From Camarhynchus parvulus (lineage: Eukaryota > Chordata > Aves > Passeriformes > Thraupidae), in NCBI RefSeq assembly GCF_901933205.1, contig NC_044573.1:59460493-59524492 (forward strand): 64,000 bases of DNA, written 5' to 3'. The notes beneath the pieces were generated by a model. The model was not told the DNA's origin and ran no database searches. It worked only from the letters and a program-made list of their open reading frames with translations. This document shows, one piece after another, positions 26,301 to 36,551 of this stretch (positions are counted from its first letter, which is position 1; the number at the start of each line of letters is the position of its first letter). The translations under genes and the position numbers were made by a program.

Positions 26301-28275
26301 TTGTGATATGAAGTTGAATTTGACTTTTATATCTTAGTGCCCAAACAAACCTCTTGTTAGGGTTTGTTTGGACACTTAGATATAAAATTTTATGTAGCCC
26401 TCTGCATATAATGCACATGTACCTGGAAAGTACACACATACTCCCTATAACCTATAACAGGATCATTATACACCCCAAATGGTTATTAAGAGCTATCATA
26501 CATTGAACGTGGAATTACTGAAACACCAAAACCCCCTGAACACATGAAACATTTGGCTCTCTAATGTTCAGGATCTAATCAGGACTTACAGTCTCAAAAC
26601 CTCCACAGATGAAGCATTTACCTACTGGGGATGAACACATTTGATTCAACACCTCCTGAGTAAGAGTTTCCAGACCTCCATCTCTCACACTCAGAAAAAT
26701 GTTCTGACCAGGGTAGAGAGCCTGGAGGGCGCAGCTATGATGGCCATGTGTCCCCTGCACTGCTGATGGAAGTGGGGCACTGTGCAAAGAGCACACTTGG
26801 TTCCTCTGGGGCTGGAGCACATTCCTCTGCAGCTGAGAGGTAAAGACATGCAGTGGCAGGAGGGGATCCAGGATGGTTTCCTCCCTTCTGAATCAGTGGG
26901 AGATTCTGCATTTTGAGGGAGACTCCCAGCCTGCCAGAGCTACCTTAAGGCAGCCTCTGACTTGGAGCCTGGCTCACTCAGCATGGCACAGGTCACGGAT
27001 GCTCCAGAGCAGATGTACAGGGCTCCACACTATTATTTCCATCTGTAACACAAACACAGAAAGGCACACCATTCCACAGACCTTAAACACTAGGATGCAG
27101 TCTGCACAGGAATTTTTCTGAAACAAGATTTTGAACTCTCTCACATTTGGGTCTTATTCACTTTCCATATCTCCATCCATTATCCAGACAGCTCCATGTA
27201 ACAGGAATCTGACAGGCTTGTTTTACAGCCTAGATTCAAGATTATTCTTTGTCCATCACATGGAATTTTACTATGCTTAGTACTCCTTAATTTCTAAAAC
27301 AATATTTTTTTAAACTTTTTATTGACCTGTGTTGGTTCCATGAGCCAGCCTTTTTTTCAAATACAATTAATTACTTACCCAAGTCTTTCTGATTTCTGGA
27401 TTCCTGACAAAATGTTTTAAATTCTTTAAAACAGGGAAGTGCACCAAAGTAAAAGAGCACACACTGAACCTTAAACATCCTCTTAAGGTGACCTCTCTTC
27501 AGAGGGACTCTTAAGAAACATGGTTTAAGTACATGTTAACAACTGGTTTACACACTAGAGGATTGGATATACTGCAATGGATCCCATCCTGCAGCAGTTG
27601 AAGCCAGTATAAAAGGACATTGTCTAAAGCAGTGACTATTGAATTAGTCTGTTATCCTCACTGCTCTGGGACCAATCTGGGAAAAATTCTGATGTGATTA
27701 ATTTGACCATAACTTTTTCCTTATGTGTTCAAATACAAGGTATCTTATATAATGAAAAACAATTTGTACCCTCATTTTCTTGAATGTCATTTCATTAAAA
27801 AAAAAAAAAAACAAACAAAACCAAACTAACAATGTACAAGGAATTTTCTTTCCCTTAGGAGGTCTTAAAAGAAATAATAGTATGAATTTATATCTTCTTT
27901 GTTGAGCAAATATATTCGAACAAACTTTGTACCATGACCTGTTTGGAACAGAATGATTAATCCCAGTTCCACTGGCTGAGATCACCAGTGCAAACTACTC
28001 TGATGGTACAACACCACCTCTGACTGGAATAAGTTTAACGTCTCCTGATGAAGAAGTAGAGGGTTAGACTAATTAATACTTGTGAAGTTCCCTGACTGCC
28101 TAGGATGAAATCTGTCAAAAGGGTACATGGTTTTTTTCTTGTTATTTTGAACAATGAAAAACAAAGAAATTTACAGAATTACAAATAAGTGCTTGTTAAT
28201 CAAGAGCTTAAATTAATGAAAAATAACAGGAATTTTCTGCACTATGTCTGTAAATACCTGCAGAAGAAACAAATG

Positions 28276-28281
28276 TTTATT
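28276..28281 (-). terminator. Candidate poly(A) signal for the minus-strand gene
   Basis: AATAAA on the minus strand, about 550 nt past the TAA at 28834-28836. Another AATAAA (28833-28838) overlaps the stop codon itself and would leave almost no 3' UTR, so the distal one is more likely. Confidence 0.3.
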
Positions 28282-28430
28282 ATTGATCTCTACCAGAAGT
28301 GTTGTGGGATCCTTAGCTCAACTCTCACCTTTCCTCAGCTACAGCCTATTTTTGATAGCAGGTGTAAGAGCTTCTAAGTCTGGTCTATTAAAATTAAAAA
28401 GACTGATATTCATACATTAATGTGCTCCTT

Positions 28431-28468
28431 TCATTAGTGGGAATGCATATCATTAGTGGGAATGTATA
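28431..28468. repeat. Two-copy tandem duplication, 19 bp unit
   Basis: Copies at 28431-28449 and 28450-28468 differ at one position. Confidence 0.8.
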
Positions 28469-28833
28469 AAACATAGAGTCATTCAATATTTGTTTAATGG
28501 CCATGTCAAAAGATCTCTTTGCTAGTCAGTTCAATGCATTCTGTTCTAATTTATAAAAAAATTGGGTCTTCTCTGCAAGACTTGTATTCCCATGCTCATT
28601 TTCCCTTTCCCCACTTGATCATTTCAAGATTCAGACATTAGGCTTCACCTGAGAGTGACAATTGTGCACACCCTTTTCCTGAAAGCTAATGGACCATTAC
28701 ATCCTATTGTGTAATTTTCTCACCATTCTTTGAATTCTTCAGGATGAAGGTGAGGATGGCTGTATAGCAGGCTGCCTGTAAACCTGCAATCAAAATGGAC
28801 CATCTGTGCACCTGAATTTGAAGACAAATGCTT

Positions 28834-29010
28834 TTATTTTCTTTTTGTAAATTCTTCTAAACTATGTTGGAGACCTAGCACTAAATCTTCAATGCTGGGT
28901 CTCTGTGATCTACACCATATGTTTTTGGCAACCTGTTCCTGACACCACATATCACCGATGTGATCTCTCATGCGTTTCTTTACCATGAGGTGTATGAGAT
29001 GCAATACAGA
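28834..29010 (-). CDS. Unrecognised gene, terminal coding exon
   Basis: 58 codons plus TAA after a strong acceptor (tttgctttctctttggttaaag). It begins SVLHLIHLMVKKRMRDHI and ends LQHSLEEFTKRK. Phase at entry is 0. Upstream of the acceptor the same frame stays open for a few more codons, but the splice site and the phase of the preceding exon set this start. Composition is basic and amphipathic helical. Confidence 0.65.
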   Translation of the reverse strand, partial: SVLHLIHLMVKKRMRDHIGDMWCQEQVAKNIWCRSQRPSIEDLVLGLQHSLEEFTKRK

Positions 29011-29324
29011 CTTTAACCAAAGAGAAAGCAAACCTTGCTTTTGTCTACCACTATTGTGCATGGTTTTTCAAAAATGGGGCAGGTTATTACGCTGACTTTA
29101 AACTCTGAGAGATTTTATTTTCCTAGAATTTCAACAGCAAACTGTTGGCCAGTGCAGTCTACAAGACAATACACAATTTTCCTGCTTTGGACACAATCTA
29201 CCTCCTAACTGCATCAGTCTGAGCAAGATCCAAATAGAGGTACCTGACATTCACTGTAGAAGGAGAAAAGGTCTACCACTGCTACAACTCAAAATACCAC
29301 AGCTACCTTTTTGTCTCATTTTAC

Positions 29325-29355
29325 CTCAGTTAAGAAGAGGGAAGAATCTGGCAAA
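29325..29355 (-). CDS. Unrecognised gene, small exon (..SSLFLTE)
   Basis: A 31 nt exon ends at a GTAAAA donor in phase 0 and joins the terminal exon in frame. Using the acceptor at 29355 it reads LPDSSLFLTE (entry phase 2). Using an internal AG it reads (D)SSLFLTE (entry phase 1). The choice depends on which frame the upstream exon uses. Confidence 0.5.
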
Positions 29356-29550
29356 CTAATGTGCAATGGCCGGCAAAGTATTTACTGCCTGTGCAAAAAA
29401 TTCCCCACAGGGAAAGTTCAGGCTTTCAAGAAGAAATCCTGCAGGAAATAGCTCCTTATCCAGCCACAAACACCACTCACAAAATGCAGCTCTGTTGCTA
29501 AAGGGATCCAACATTAGAGAGAAATTTATCTGTTACAGAGATTTTCTTAC

Positions 29551-29591
29551 CTCTTACTGTTTTCTGCAGATCTCTGCAGTTTTTAGTGTAT
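29551..29591 (-). CDS. Unrecognised gene, small exon with perfect GTAAGA donor
   Basis: With the strong acceptor (ctttaacccacag) it is 41 nt and reads YTKNCRDLQKTVR, phase 2 to 1. With a weaker internal acceptor it is 29551-29573 and reads RSAENSK, phase 0 to 2. Both versions connect in frame to the matching form of the next exon. The longer one has the better splice site and gives a continuous amphipathic helix into the terminal exon. Confidence 0.5.
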
Positions 29592-30819
29592 CTGTGGGTT
29601 AAAGGAATCTTGGGCTCTTGCTGTATAAACAACCCAACCCTCAAGCTTCAGCTCTCTTATCTAAAACCCATTTTCTAACTGTAAACTTGCTATTTATATA
29701 TATATTGATTCTATATAGGAAAAAAAAAGGCCATTGCAGTTTCAAATGGCAAGAGTGCTCCTTTCTTTGATAGATTAGTCAACAGAATAATAGATTGCAA
29801 TGTAGTATTTTTTCCCCACAGGTTAATTTCGCTCAGTTGTGTTCAGTATTATTAGAATTGTTACCACTGCACCTGATGTATGGCCTGTGAAATCTCACTA
29901 ACAGAGTGTGTGTATGTGTGCATGAAGACTGGCTATTTTATCTACTGTTTCACATAAGCTTAAAAATACACGTGAAACATTGCTTCCCCTGCAGCTGCAT
30001 AGACCACAGACTCTTATTTAGTCCTGAAATATTTAGAAAGGCAAAGCCAATACAAACTTTAACCTTCTGAATTTAAGACTCTTGATTTCACAGGCCCTTT
30101 GCTTGTTAACTTGGTTTGAAACACACAGGATTGTGCTCTTAACCGTGATGCAATGCCATTGTTGATGTTACATGAAGGTTTGGTAAGCATAAGATTTGTC
30201 TGAAAAATCTTTCAGCAGTCTCTAGCTCTAGTAAGACAGAGTAGGTTTAGAGTGACTTTTCACCATTATATTGGAAGCAGGCTCTCTCTTGTGTGTTTTA
30301 CTAAATTAATTTGCAACCAAAGTTAGCTTCATTGACAGAACATCATTGCCACCTTGCTCATGCCTTCTCCTATCAGCCCTTGTTTTTCTTCACACTACTG
30401 GAACACATTTCTTATGTTTTTTCAACAGTTTGAGTGCTCATGAGATGAGACGTACTTCAGATTTTAAGTGGAAAAACCACTGCTTTTTAATCTGTTTTTG
30501 TGTCCAGGTTTTAAACCTTCATCTCTCTTGTAATCTATTGATTAAGGCTGCCACTTTTGTTCAGCTAAGGATGCCCAAGGATACCAGTTTAGGCATTAAG
30601 GTCACTAACATTCTCTCAAACTTTCCACTTAAAATCTTCGGCAAAACTCTTTTGTTTTCCACAACACTAAGCAGAACCTGAAACTTAGGTGTTCCCTGTC
30701 CCTAATTATGGCTTTTACAAAAAATGTTTCTTTTCTGGAACTGTGTCTAATGCAAGTAAAAGGCAAAGAAGAGACAGTGATCCCTCTAATTACATCATTA
30801 GCACTGTCAGAGTGCTTAC

Positions 30820-30912
30820 CTGGAAGGTAGGCACAGGCCTGGGAACAATCTTGATCTGCATGGAGAACTGGCAGCTATTGCACTTGGCAATAGCAGGATA
30901 TACACCACACCC
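30820..30912 (-). CDS. Unrecognised gene, 93 nt exon, two open frames
   Basis: Excellent acceptor (tagcttcttctcttgctgccag) and GTAAGC donor; 93 nt is divisible by three. In phase 0 it reads GCGVYPAIAKCNSCQFSMQ.., a zinc-ribbon-like CxC..CxxC pattern with ordinary codon use. In phase 2 it reads GVVYILLLPSAIAASSPC... The third frame is stopped. Phase 0 fits the 31,055-31,149 exon upstream. Phase 2 fits the long form of the 31.7 kb exon. Confidence 0.6.
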
Positions 30913-31054
30913 CTGGCAGCAAGAGAAGAAGCTATTTCCCACCACTAACTCCTTCCCTTACAGCCTAGTAAGTCAACATACTTAGTAGGCAGAGAGACCT
31001 TTCATTCATGCTTGGCTGTTTGTCTCTTAATTTATCACTAAACATATTTCTCAC

Positions 31055-31149
31055 TAGGTTATAGGGGTTTGGGTGTCTCCTGCTCTCTTCTCTGAAGATT
31101 TTCTCTTGTGCACAGGTATGAAAAAATGGTGAATCAGAGAGCATTTTGC
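31055..31149 (-). CDS. Unrecognised gene, candidate (possibly alternative) exon
   Basis: 95 nt between a medium acceptor (gggcacattattag) and a GTGAGA donor, phase 1 to 0. It reads KMLSDSPFFHTCAQEKIF followed by REESRRHPNPYNL. It joins in frame only with the short form of the 31.7 kb exon and with the zinc-ribbon-like frame of the 30.8 kb exon. In the other path it must be skipped. Confidence 0.45.
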
Positions 31150-31640
31150 CTAATAATGTGCCCATAGACCTCATAGTCATGGGAGGCTCCTTGGGTTGCC
31201 CTGTAGCCTGTGGTTAACACATTTATTTGAGAAACTGAAACCGCCTTCAGATTCCTGCTTCAGCTCAGGTAAAGGACTGATCTGTACTTTGCTGGATGCC
31301 CCCATGATCTGTGCTCCTCAAGTCCCTCTGTGAGCAGGGCTCTCAATCTCTCAATTCTCTGCTGTGTTAAAAGTCACTGAAAATTACAGGCTTCAAATTT
31401 CTCCAGGAAGTTAGGAAACATTTTGGATGTCATGTTGCTCATCACAAGCAAAACCTTTGGGACCCAAAACAGAGTAGCAATAAAAAAGACATTTTATGTT
31501 CCACACTCTCCAATAAGGACAAGGTAATATTTGCTTTGGAAGGAAGAATTCAGAGGAGTAACCTGAGACCCTTTGCACAGGAATACAGAGACATGCTGCT
31601 ATTTGGTGAGGTCCAATTTAAGCCTCCAGAGCAGTCTCAC

Positions 31641-31786
31641 CCTGCAGCAGTTCCCAATGTGAATAAGCTTTCTGACAGAGGATGGGTGAAGCCCCAAGAA
31701 TAACCATCCGCTGTCTCTCCACAAGCCAGTTCACAAACTCTTTGGGCATCCTGGACTCCTTGAAGGTGCACTACACTCCTCCTGAC
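31641..31786 (-). CDS. Unrecognised gene, exon with two possible acceptors and frames
   Basis: The donor is GTGAGA. The strong acceptor at 31786 (ctgaggctttccccag) gives 146 nt, phase 0 to 2, beginning VRRSVVHLQGVQDAQRV. A weaker acceptor at 31770 gives 130 nt, phase 0 to 1, with KEFVNWLVERQRMVILG and ending YSHWELLQ, which looks more like a folded helical protein. Both accept the phase 0 end of the exon upstream. Sequence alone does not settle which is used. Confidence 0.6.
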
Positions 31787-32313
31787 CTGGGGAAAGCCTC
31801 AGTGGAGTTTATTTGAGTCATGACTGCACTAAATTTCTCTCTGTTGCTTTCACTCTATGATTTTGTCTCAAATGTAATTACTGAGAAAATGACCTATATT
31901 GCTTCTCCCTTCTGTATGTCTGGGATAATATCCAGGCTTATTTCCTTCAGCAAATAACTTTACAGAGGGAGTTCAACTTCCTGGTTTTCCAGATTAACTC
32001 AGGTTAATTAATAACAAATTCTTAGTCATTAAATTAAGGATAATTCCTTAGGGAAAAATCCCCTTTTGTTTCATCTCATTCTTTTATCATTGTCCAAAGA
32101 GAATTTTCATTTCATAATGACAAACCCGAAACAATTCTCGTTTGATTAAAACCAAAAAGTCATGTCATACTTATTTTCATGCATTCCTGCAAAGCTCTGC
32201 AGGTTCCAAACCCCACCCCTAGATCTGACTCAGTCCCAACAAACAAACTGAAATTTGCCCCTTTCACCTCCCCTTCTGTTTGCACAGACTGAAGACTACT
32301 TGTATCTGGCTTT

Positions 32314-32565
32314 TTGGAGCAACTTGTGAGTCAGGCATTGAGAGATCTGAATCTAAATCCTCTACTCAGAAACAACCAGTTATGGGAACTAGAAAATTTA
32401 ATTTCAAAACATATATTTTGCATTACAGTACTTTTGGAGGACCACAGTCAGGGAATACTTGTGGAATACTTCAAGAGAACAGAAGTGTCCCAAGTTATTT
32501 ATTTGAGATTTCACTTCAATGGGTTTAGTGACATTTTGGCAGTGACTGACAATTTAGGTATTTAA
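32314..32565 (+). other. Protein-like plus-strand open frame inside a minus-strand intron
   Basis: About 80 codons without a stop, with helix-rich composition (EQLVSQALRDLNLNPLL.. DHSQGILVEYFKRTEVS). There is no ATG at its front. A very good acceptor lies at 32286 (cttctgtttgcacag), but entering from it in this frame meets a TGA at once. From that acceptor a different frame gives a 38 nt segment ending in a GTGAGT donor at 32324. No partner exons on the plus strand were seen, so it may be chance or an old insertion. Confidence 0.2.
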
Positions 32566-32802
32566 CCTGCCTAGATATAACACAGACAAGGTTATATTAA
32601 TCAGCAAGGTAAACAACAAATTTGACGTACTAGAGGCGCTGCAAAAATATTAATGACTAAAAGATGCCTCTCTCAGTTCAAGTAATTCTAGTTCCAGGAA
32701 TCTCCAGTAACAGGGATATGTGTACATGTGATGGGTAAAACTCTGTTTGTGAAGGAGGATCAAAATCTTGTGTTAAAGCAGTCTCTTTCCACCACAGTAT
32801 AC

Positions 32803-32842
32803 CTTAATGTTCATGCGAAACAGGACTCTGTTCCTAATGGCT
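32803..32842 (-). CDS. Unrecognised gene, 40 nt exon
   Basis: Acceptor preceded by a T8 tract (gaattttttttgtggctag) and donor AAG|GTATAC. Phase 2 to 0 reads AIRNRVLFRMNIK. The other two frames are stopped or closed. It links the 33.1 kb and 31.7 kb exons with matching phases. Confidence 0.5.
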
Positions 32843-33071
32843 CTAGCCACAAAAAAAATTCAATCACTTTGTGTTGATTGCTTGCTCTGGATACCAAAAT
32901 TCCCTTTAAAATGAGGCAGTTAAAGCTTTTGACTTTTGTGTTTCCTGTCAAGGCACTGAGGGAGGTGAGTGAGGTTTGGGACTGCAAATACTTTCAACTG
33001 TCTCAAAGCTTGTTACATAGGAAGTGAAGCAATTCACAGGGCAGAATACTTTGTACTCCTGGCAGCAATAC

Positions 33072-33133
33072 CTTTCCTTGTTTAAAGCTGCCTTGTTTGC
33101 AGAAGGGCCACGCATGAGTGTACATGAAAGCAG
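33072..33133 (-). CDS. Unrecognised gene, 62 nt exon
   Basis: Acceptor gtgaatagcagctttag and donor AAAG|GTATTG. Phase 0 to 2 reads LLSCTLMRGPSANKAALNKE. A second open frame exists (phase 1 to 0), but its exit phase hits an immediate stop in the next exon, so it is excluded. Confidence 0.5.
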
Positions 33134-33252
33134 CTAAAGCTGCTATTCACAAGGTTCCCTAAATACATTAACCTTGCCTTGGAATGGGGCAGGGATTTAC
33201 TTTAATGGTTACTGCAGGAGCAATGACATTCTTGAATTGAACTCTTGCTTAC

Positions 33253-33276
33253 ATCAATATTTAACTTTGAGGAAGG
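33253..33276 (-). CDS. Unrecognised gene, possible 24 nt microexon
   Basis: Strong acceptor (gcaatatccctctgaattctag) and strong GTAAGC donor frame 24 nt that read PSSKLNID, phase 0 to 0. Including or skipping it leaves the frame unchanged, as expected of a cassette microexon. The small size makes a chance match possible. Confidence 0.35.
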
Positions 33277-35375
33277 CTAGAATTCAGAGGGATATTGCTT
33301 CCCCCCCCCTTGTTTTAATTGGTATCATCCTCCTCTCCTGAGATACTTGAAGATTGTAACGAGAAATATTTAGATCCCTCTTTCCATATTCATTGAATAT
33401 ACTGATATTATATTTTATTAAAGAGCCTCAAATAGCTTACATCCTCTTCTTAATAACCCTATGCTTTACAAGCTTCTGTTTCCTCAAGCTACAGACAAAT
33501 CCTATTACAGGGAGTAGATTAAACTGGGCCTTGACAGATCTTTGCAATTCACTGACAAAAAAGGACAAGTTGTCTTACTAATAAGACGACATCATGATCA
33601 CACTAATATTATCCATCTCAGTGCTCTCAGATGCAAAAACTTTTATGCAAAACCCCTCCAGCAGGCACATTACCCAAATAGAAGCCAAGCAATTTTCTTC
33701 TAACAATAACCTAAACTAACTAGTAGAAAGAATTACTTCAGTTTCATATTGTACATGAAGGACCCATCAGTCAACAGCTGCATCCTTGATCATGCCTCTG
33801 GCTCCACATCCGCAAGGGACTCAGCTCATCCATATTTTCTTTTGCCACTATGAATTATGTGTATACTTTTGTGTACAAACATGAGCCTTCAACAGAGGGC
33901 AGAGACAGGGCTATGGAGAGAGCAAGCACAAAGAAGCGTTTTGTTCTGCTTTCTCTTAGGCTCCACAGTGTAGCAGAGGATAGACCTCTGGTGATGAATA
34001 CAAGGGAAGAGAATCATAGTGTGCAGAAAAAACAGTTGTACCCTTTAAAACACTCTGAGCTCTCTAATAATGCCTCATTCACAAGGATTTTAACCAAATT
34101 TTTTTTTAATCAACTAACCCAAGTGATTGGGTGCTTGCATTAAATTTTAAAAGTGGCCAGGTGATTTCTTCAAATTATTTTGATGTGTGAAAGGATAAAG
34201 GAAACTGGTGGCATCACCAAGAGAGTAGCAGACCAGCTTTTAGGGCACCAGTCTGAGAAGAACCAATTCTGTTAACCAGGATTTCACACTCCTAGAGAAC
34301 ACCCATGACAATTAGTAATCTTGATTCCTTGGACGTCACTGCAGAAAAATTAATAAATTAATATGGTTAATAAAACCATAAATAGGATGTGCTTCTGAGA
34401 TTCTGCTCAGACTTTCTTCATGTTGCTGTTAACTGAATAGGGCATAAAATTCACATGGAGTTATTTCAGGCAGGGATTATGGCTCGATGGAAATTAGAGG
34501 CACAGTAATGAACCTTCTCCATCAGTATAAGCCCCTTCCTTTGGAAAGATTTGAGATGAGTTATAAGTCTCAGGTACTTTTTCTGCAGAGCCCCCAGGAT
34601 ACCCAAGAAATCTCATCTCTCCAGGCAGTCTGAATGTGAAGCTGAAAGAAGAATTTATTCCTTATCGAACAACAAGTTTAAAATCTCTATTAACTTATCT
34701 ACTGCAGTATCTTTACCTTTCTAGAATTATAAAATGGTACAGCGGCCATAACACTTTCTTTACAGACTACAGTGTAGACTGTGCAATGAAGACAGGTAGC
34801 ATAGAATGGCTTCAGAATAAATGTGAGAGAGAAAAAAGAATTAACACACAATAAAAAAATTAACTTTTTACCATGTTCAGCAGCTATGTCTAAGTCTCCA
34901 CCCAGGAGTATAGATCCATTTTTTCTGTTATTTTTGATAGCTATGGGTTTTTGTTTTGCAACAGACTGGCAGAAAAATTATCATTTTCAAGCGCTAGTTC
35001 AATAAAATTTGGGCCAGATATATAAAATTTGAAACATATATATACAGCAGTTTAGGATCCCGTTGCCAGATCCATTTAGTTGTATTCAACTTCATCATGT
35101 TTAGTCTATTTTAATTATGTTTACTGTTTAAGACTGGCAATGACTTAAGTTTGTTATTCTCCCCCTCATGCTAATCATACTTGAGTACCACTGGCTTGAG
35201 TTTTGTCCAATATTTTTTGTCCATGATCTTTCTGTAGAGTTTTTTGTGAATAAAACATTGTATAAAAATTCAGGAATTCAAAGTCATCGTTCCCATGGCA
35301 ACATTAAGTCCCTCACATTACATTGTACATGCACTAAAAATAAACATGTAATAACGTACTGTATTTTGTACGTCA

Positions 35376-36127
35376 AGGGGAGCAACTGAATAAGGCCAAG
35401 TGTAAGGTCCTGAATATGGGCCAGGGCAATCCTAAGTACAGGCTGGGCATAGAATGGATAGAAAGCAGTTCTGAGGAGGACTTTGGATGTTGGTTAATGA
35501 AACTCTCTACATGAGCTAGCAATGAGAGTTTGCAGCTCAGAAAGACAATCAAATCCTGGAGTACATAAAAACAAGTGTGAAAGGAGGTGATTTTCCCACT
35601 CTACTCTGCCCTCCTTGGACCTTACATGGGCTACTTCATCCAGCTCTGGGGCTCACAACACTAGGACATGGACCTGTTGGAGCAGGTCTAGAGGAGGGCC
35701 ATAAAGATGGTCTGAAGATGAAGCATATCTCCTCTGAGGACAGACTGAAATAGTTGGAGTTGCTGAGCCTGGAGAAGAGAAGGCTTTGGTGAAACCTTAC
35801 AGCAGCCTTCCAGTAGCTACAAGAAAGTGAGGAGCAATTTACAGGGGCATGTAGTGATAGGACAAGGAATAATGGCTTCAAACTGAAAAAGAGTAGGTTT
35901 AGATAGATTTTAGGAAGAAATTCCTTCCTGTGCAGCTGGTGGGGCAATGGAACAGGTTGCCCAGGAAAGTTCTGGATGTCCCATCCCTGGAAGTGTTCAA
36001 GGCCAGCTTGGATGTAACTTTGAGTAACCTGGTGTAGCAGGAGATGTCCCTGCACATGTCAAGGAGACTGGAATTTGATGATCCCTAAGGTCTATTTCAA
36101 CTGAAACCACTCTATGATTCTGTGAAG
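35376..36127 (+). mobile_element. CR1 LINE 3' fragment, about 750 bp
   Basis: A plus-oriented CR1 3' portion. It contains the usual text (gctcatccagctctggggc, agaggagggccataaagatg, cctggagaagagaaggct, gaacaggttgcccagg) and ends in the CR1 tail ctatgattctgtgaa. The long minus-strand frame across it (35636-36055) is only its antisense. It sits in an intron of the minus-strand gene, between the 36.5 and 33.1 kb exons. Confidence 0.95.
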
Positions 36128-36449
36128 TGACTGCAGCTTTCATTTTACTTGCCTGGGTGTTACAGATTGACGTTCCCAGTCCCAGTATTGCAGGAATGTG
36201 ATTTTACACTGACACAGATCTATAACTTGCAGCATCTATTTACAGCGAGCACATACAATCTGCCGCATGGGCAGCACTGATTTTCACCAGCTGAGCTCGG
36301 GACCATCTGCGCGTGTACATTTGGGGGTGTGCTGAGTCTGCAAAGGGGTAGGGACAGCACGTTCCTGTGCAACACACAGCCATGCTGGGGAGTTCCCTTA
36401 CAGCCTCAGCAGCGCCAGAAAGAGGGGGCAGGGGCCCTGCAGACCTTAC

Positions 36450-36551
36450 CCAAACTGTCATTGGCGTATCATCACAAATAGCAGCAATACACTGATAGGC
36501 CAACCTGCTTTTCTCTGCAATTTGCAGCCCCTTGGCAGTTTGAAGAGATTT
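36450..36551 (-). CDS. Unrecognised gene, 102 nt exon
   Basis: One of the best supported exons. The acceptor is tatatttttccatttag and the donor TTTGG|GTAAGG, with 34 codons in phase 0 to 0. It reads KSLQTAKGLQIAEKSRLAYQ and ends ICDDTPMTVW. It joins the 38.7 kb exon in frame. Confidence 0.7.

Larger units (their letters stand above)
8322..28833. other. Convergent intergenic region, about 20 kb
   Basis: This stretch lies between the 3' ends of the plus-strand SLC32-like gene and the minus-strand multi-exon gene. Nearly every open frame is under 110 codons, without flanking splice sites or recognisable protein motifs. The stretch 16.6-19.4 kb holds no frame even of 60 codons and is A+T-rich. 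CR1 fragments occur near 20.0 and 22.8-23.3 kb, with a few homopolymer runs (T16 at 12659, A15 at 27797). I see no gene here. Confidence 0.55.

Noticed and set aside
26575..27121. Slightly G+C-richer block with 81-82 codon frames on both strands
   Set aside because: No splice sites fit the frames and the translations show no motif. It may be an old repeat I cannot name.
29868..29887. 20 nt exon on the minus strand with a good acceptor
   Set aside because: Placed between the 30.8 and 29.6 kb exons it creates a TGA across the junction.
35636..36055. 139-codon minus-strand frame
   Set aside because: Antisense of a plus-oriented CR1 3' fragment, a common artefact in bird genomes.
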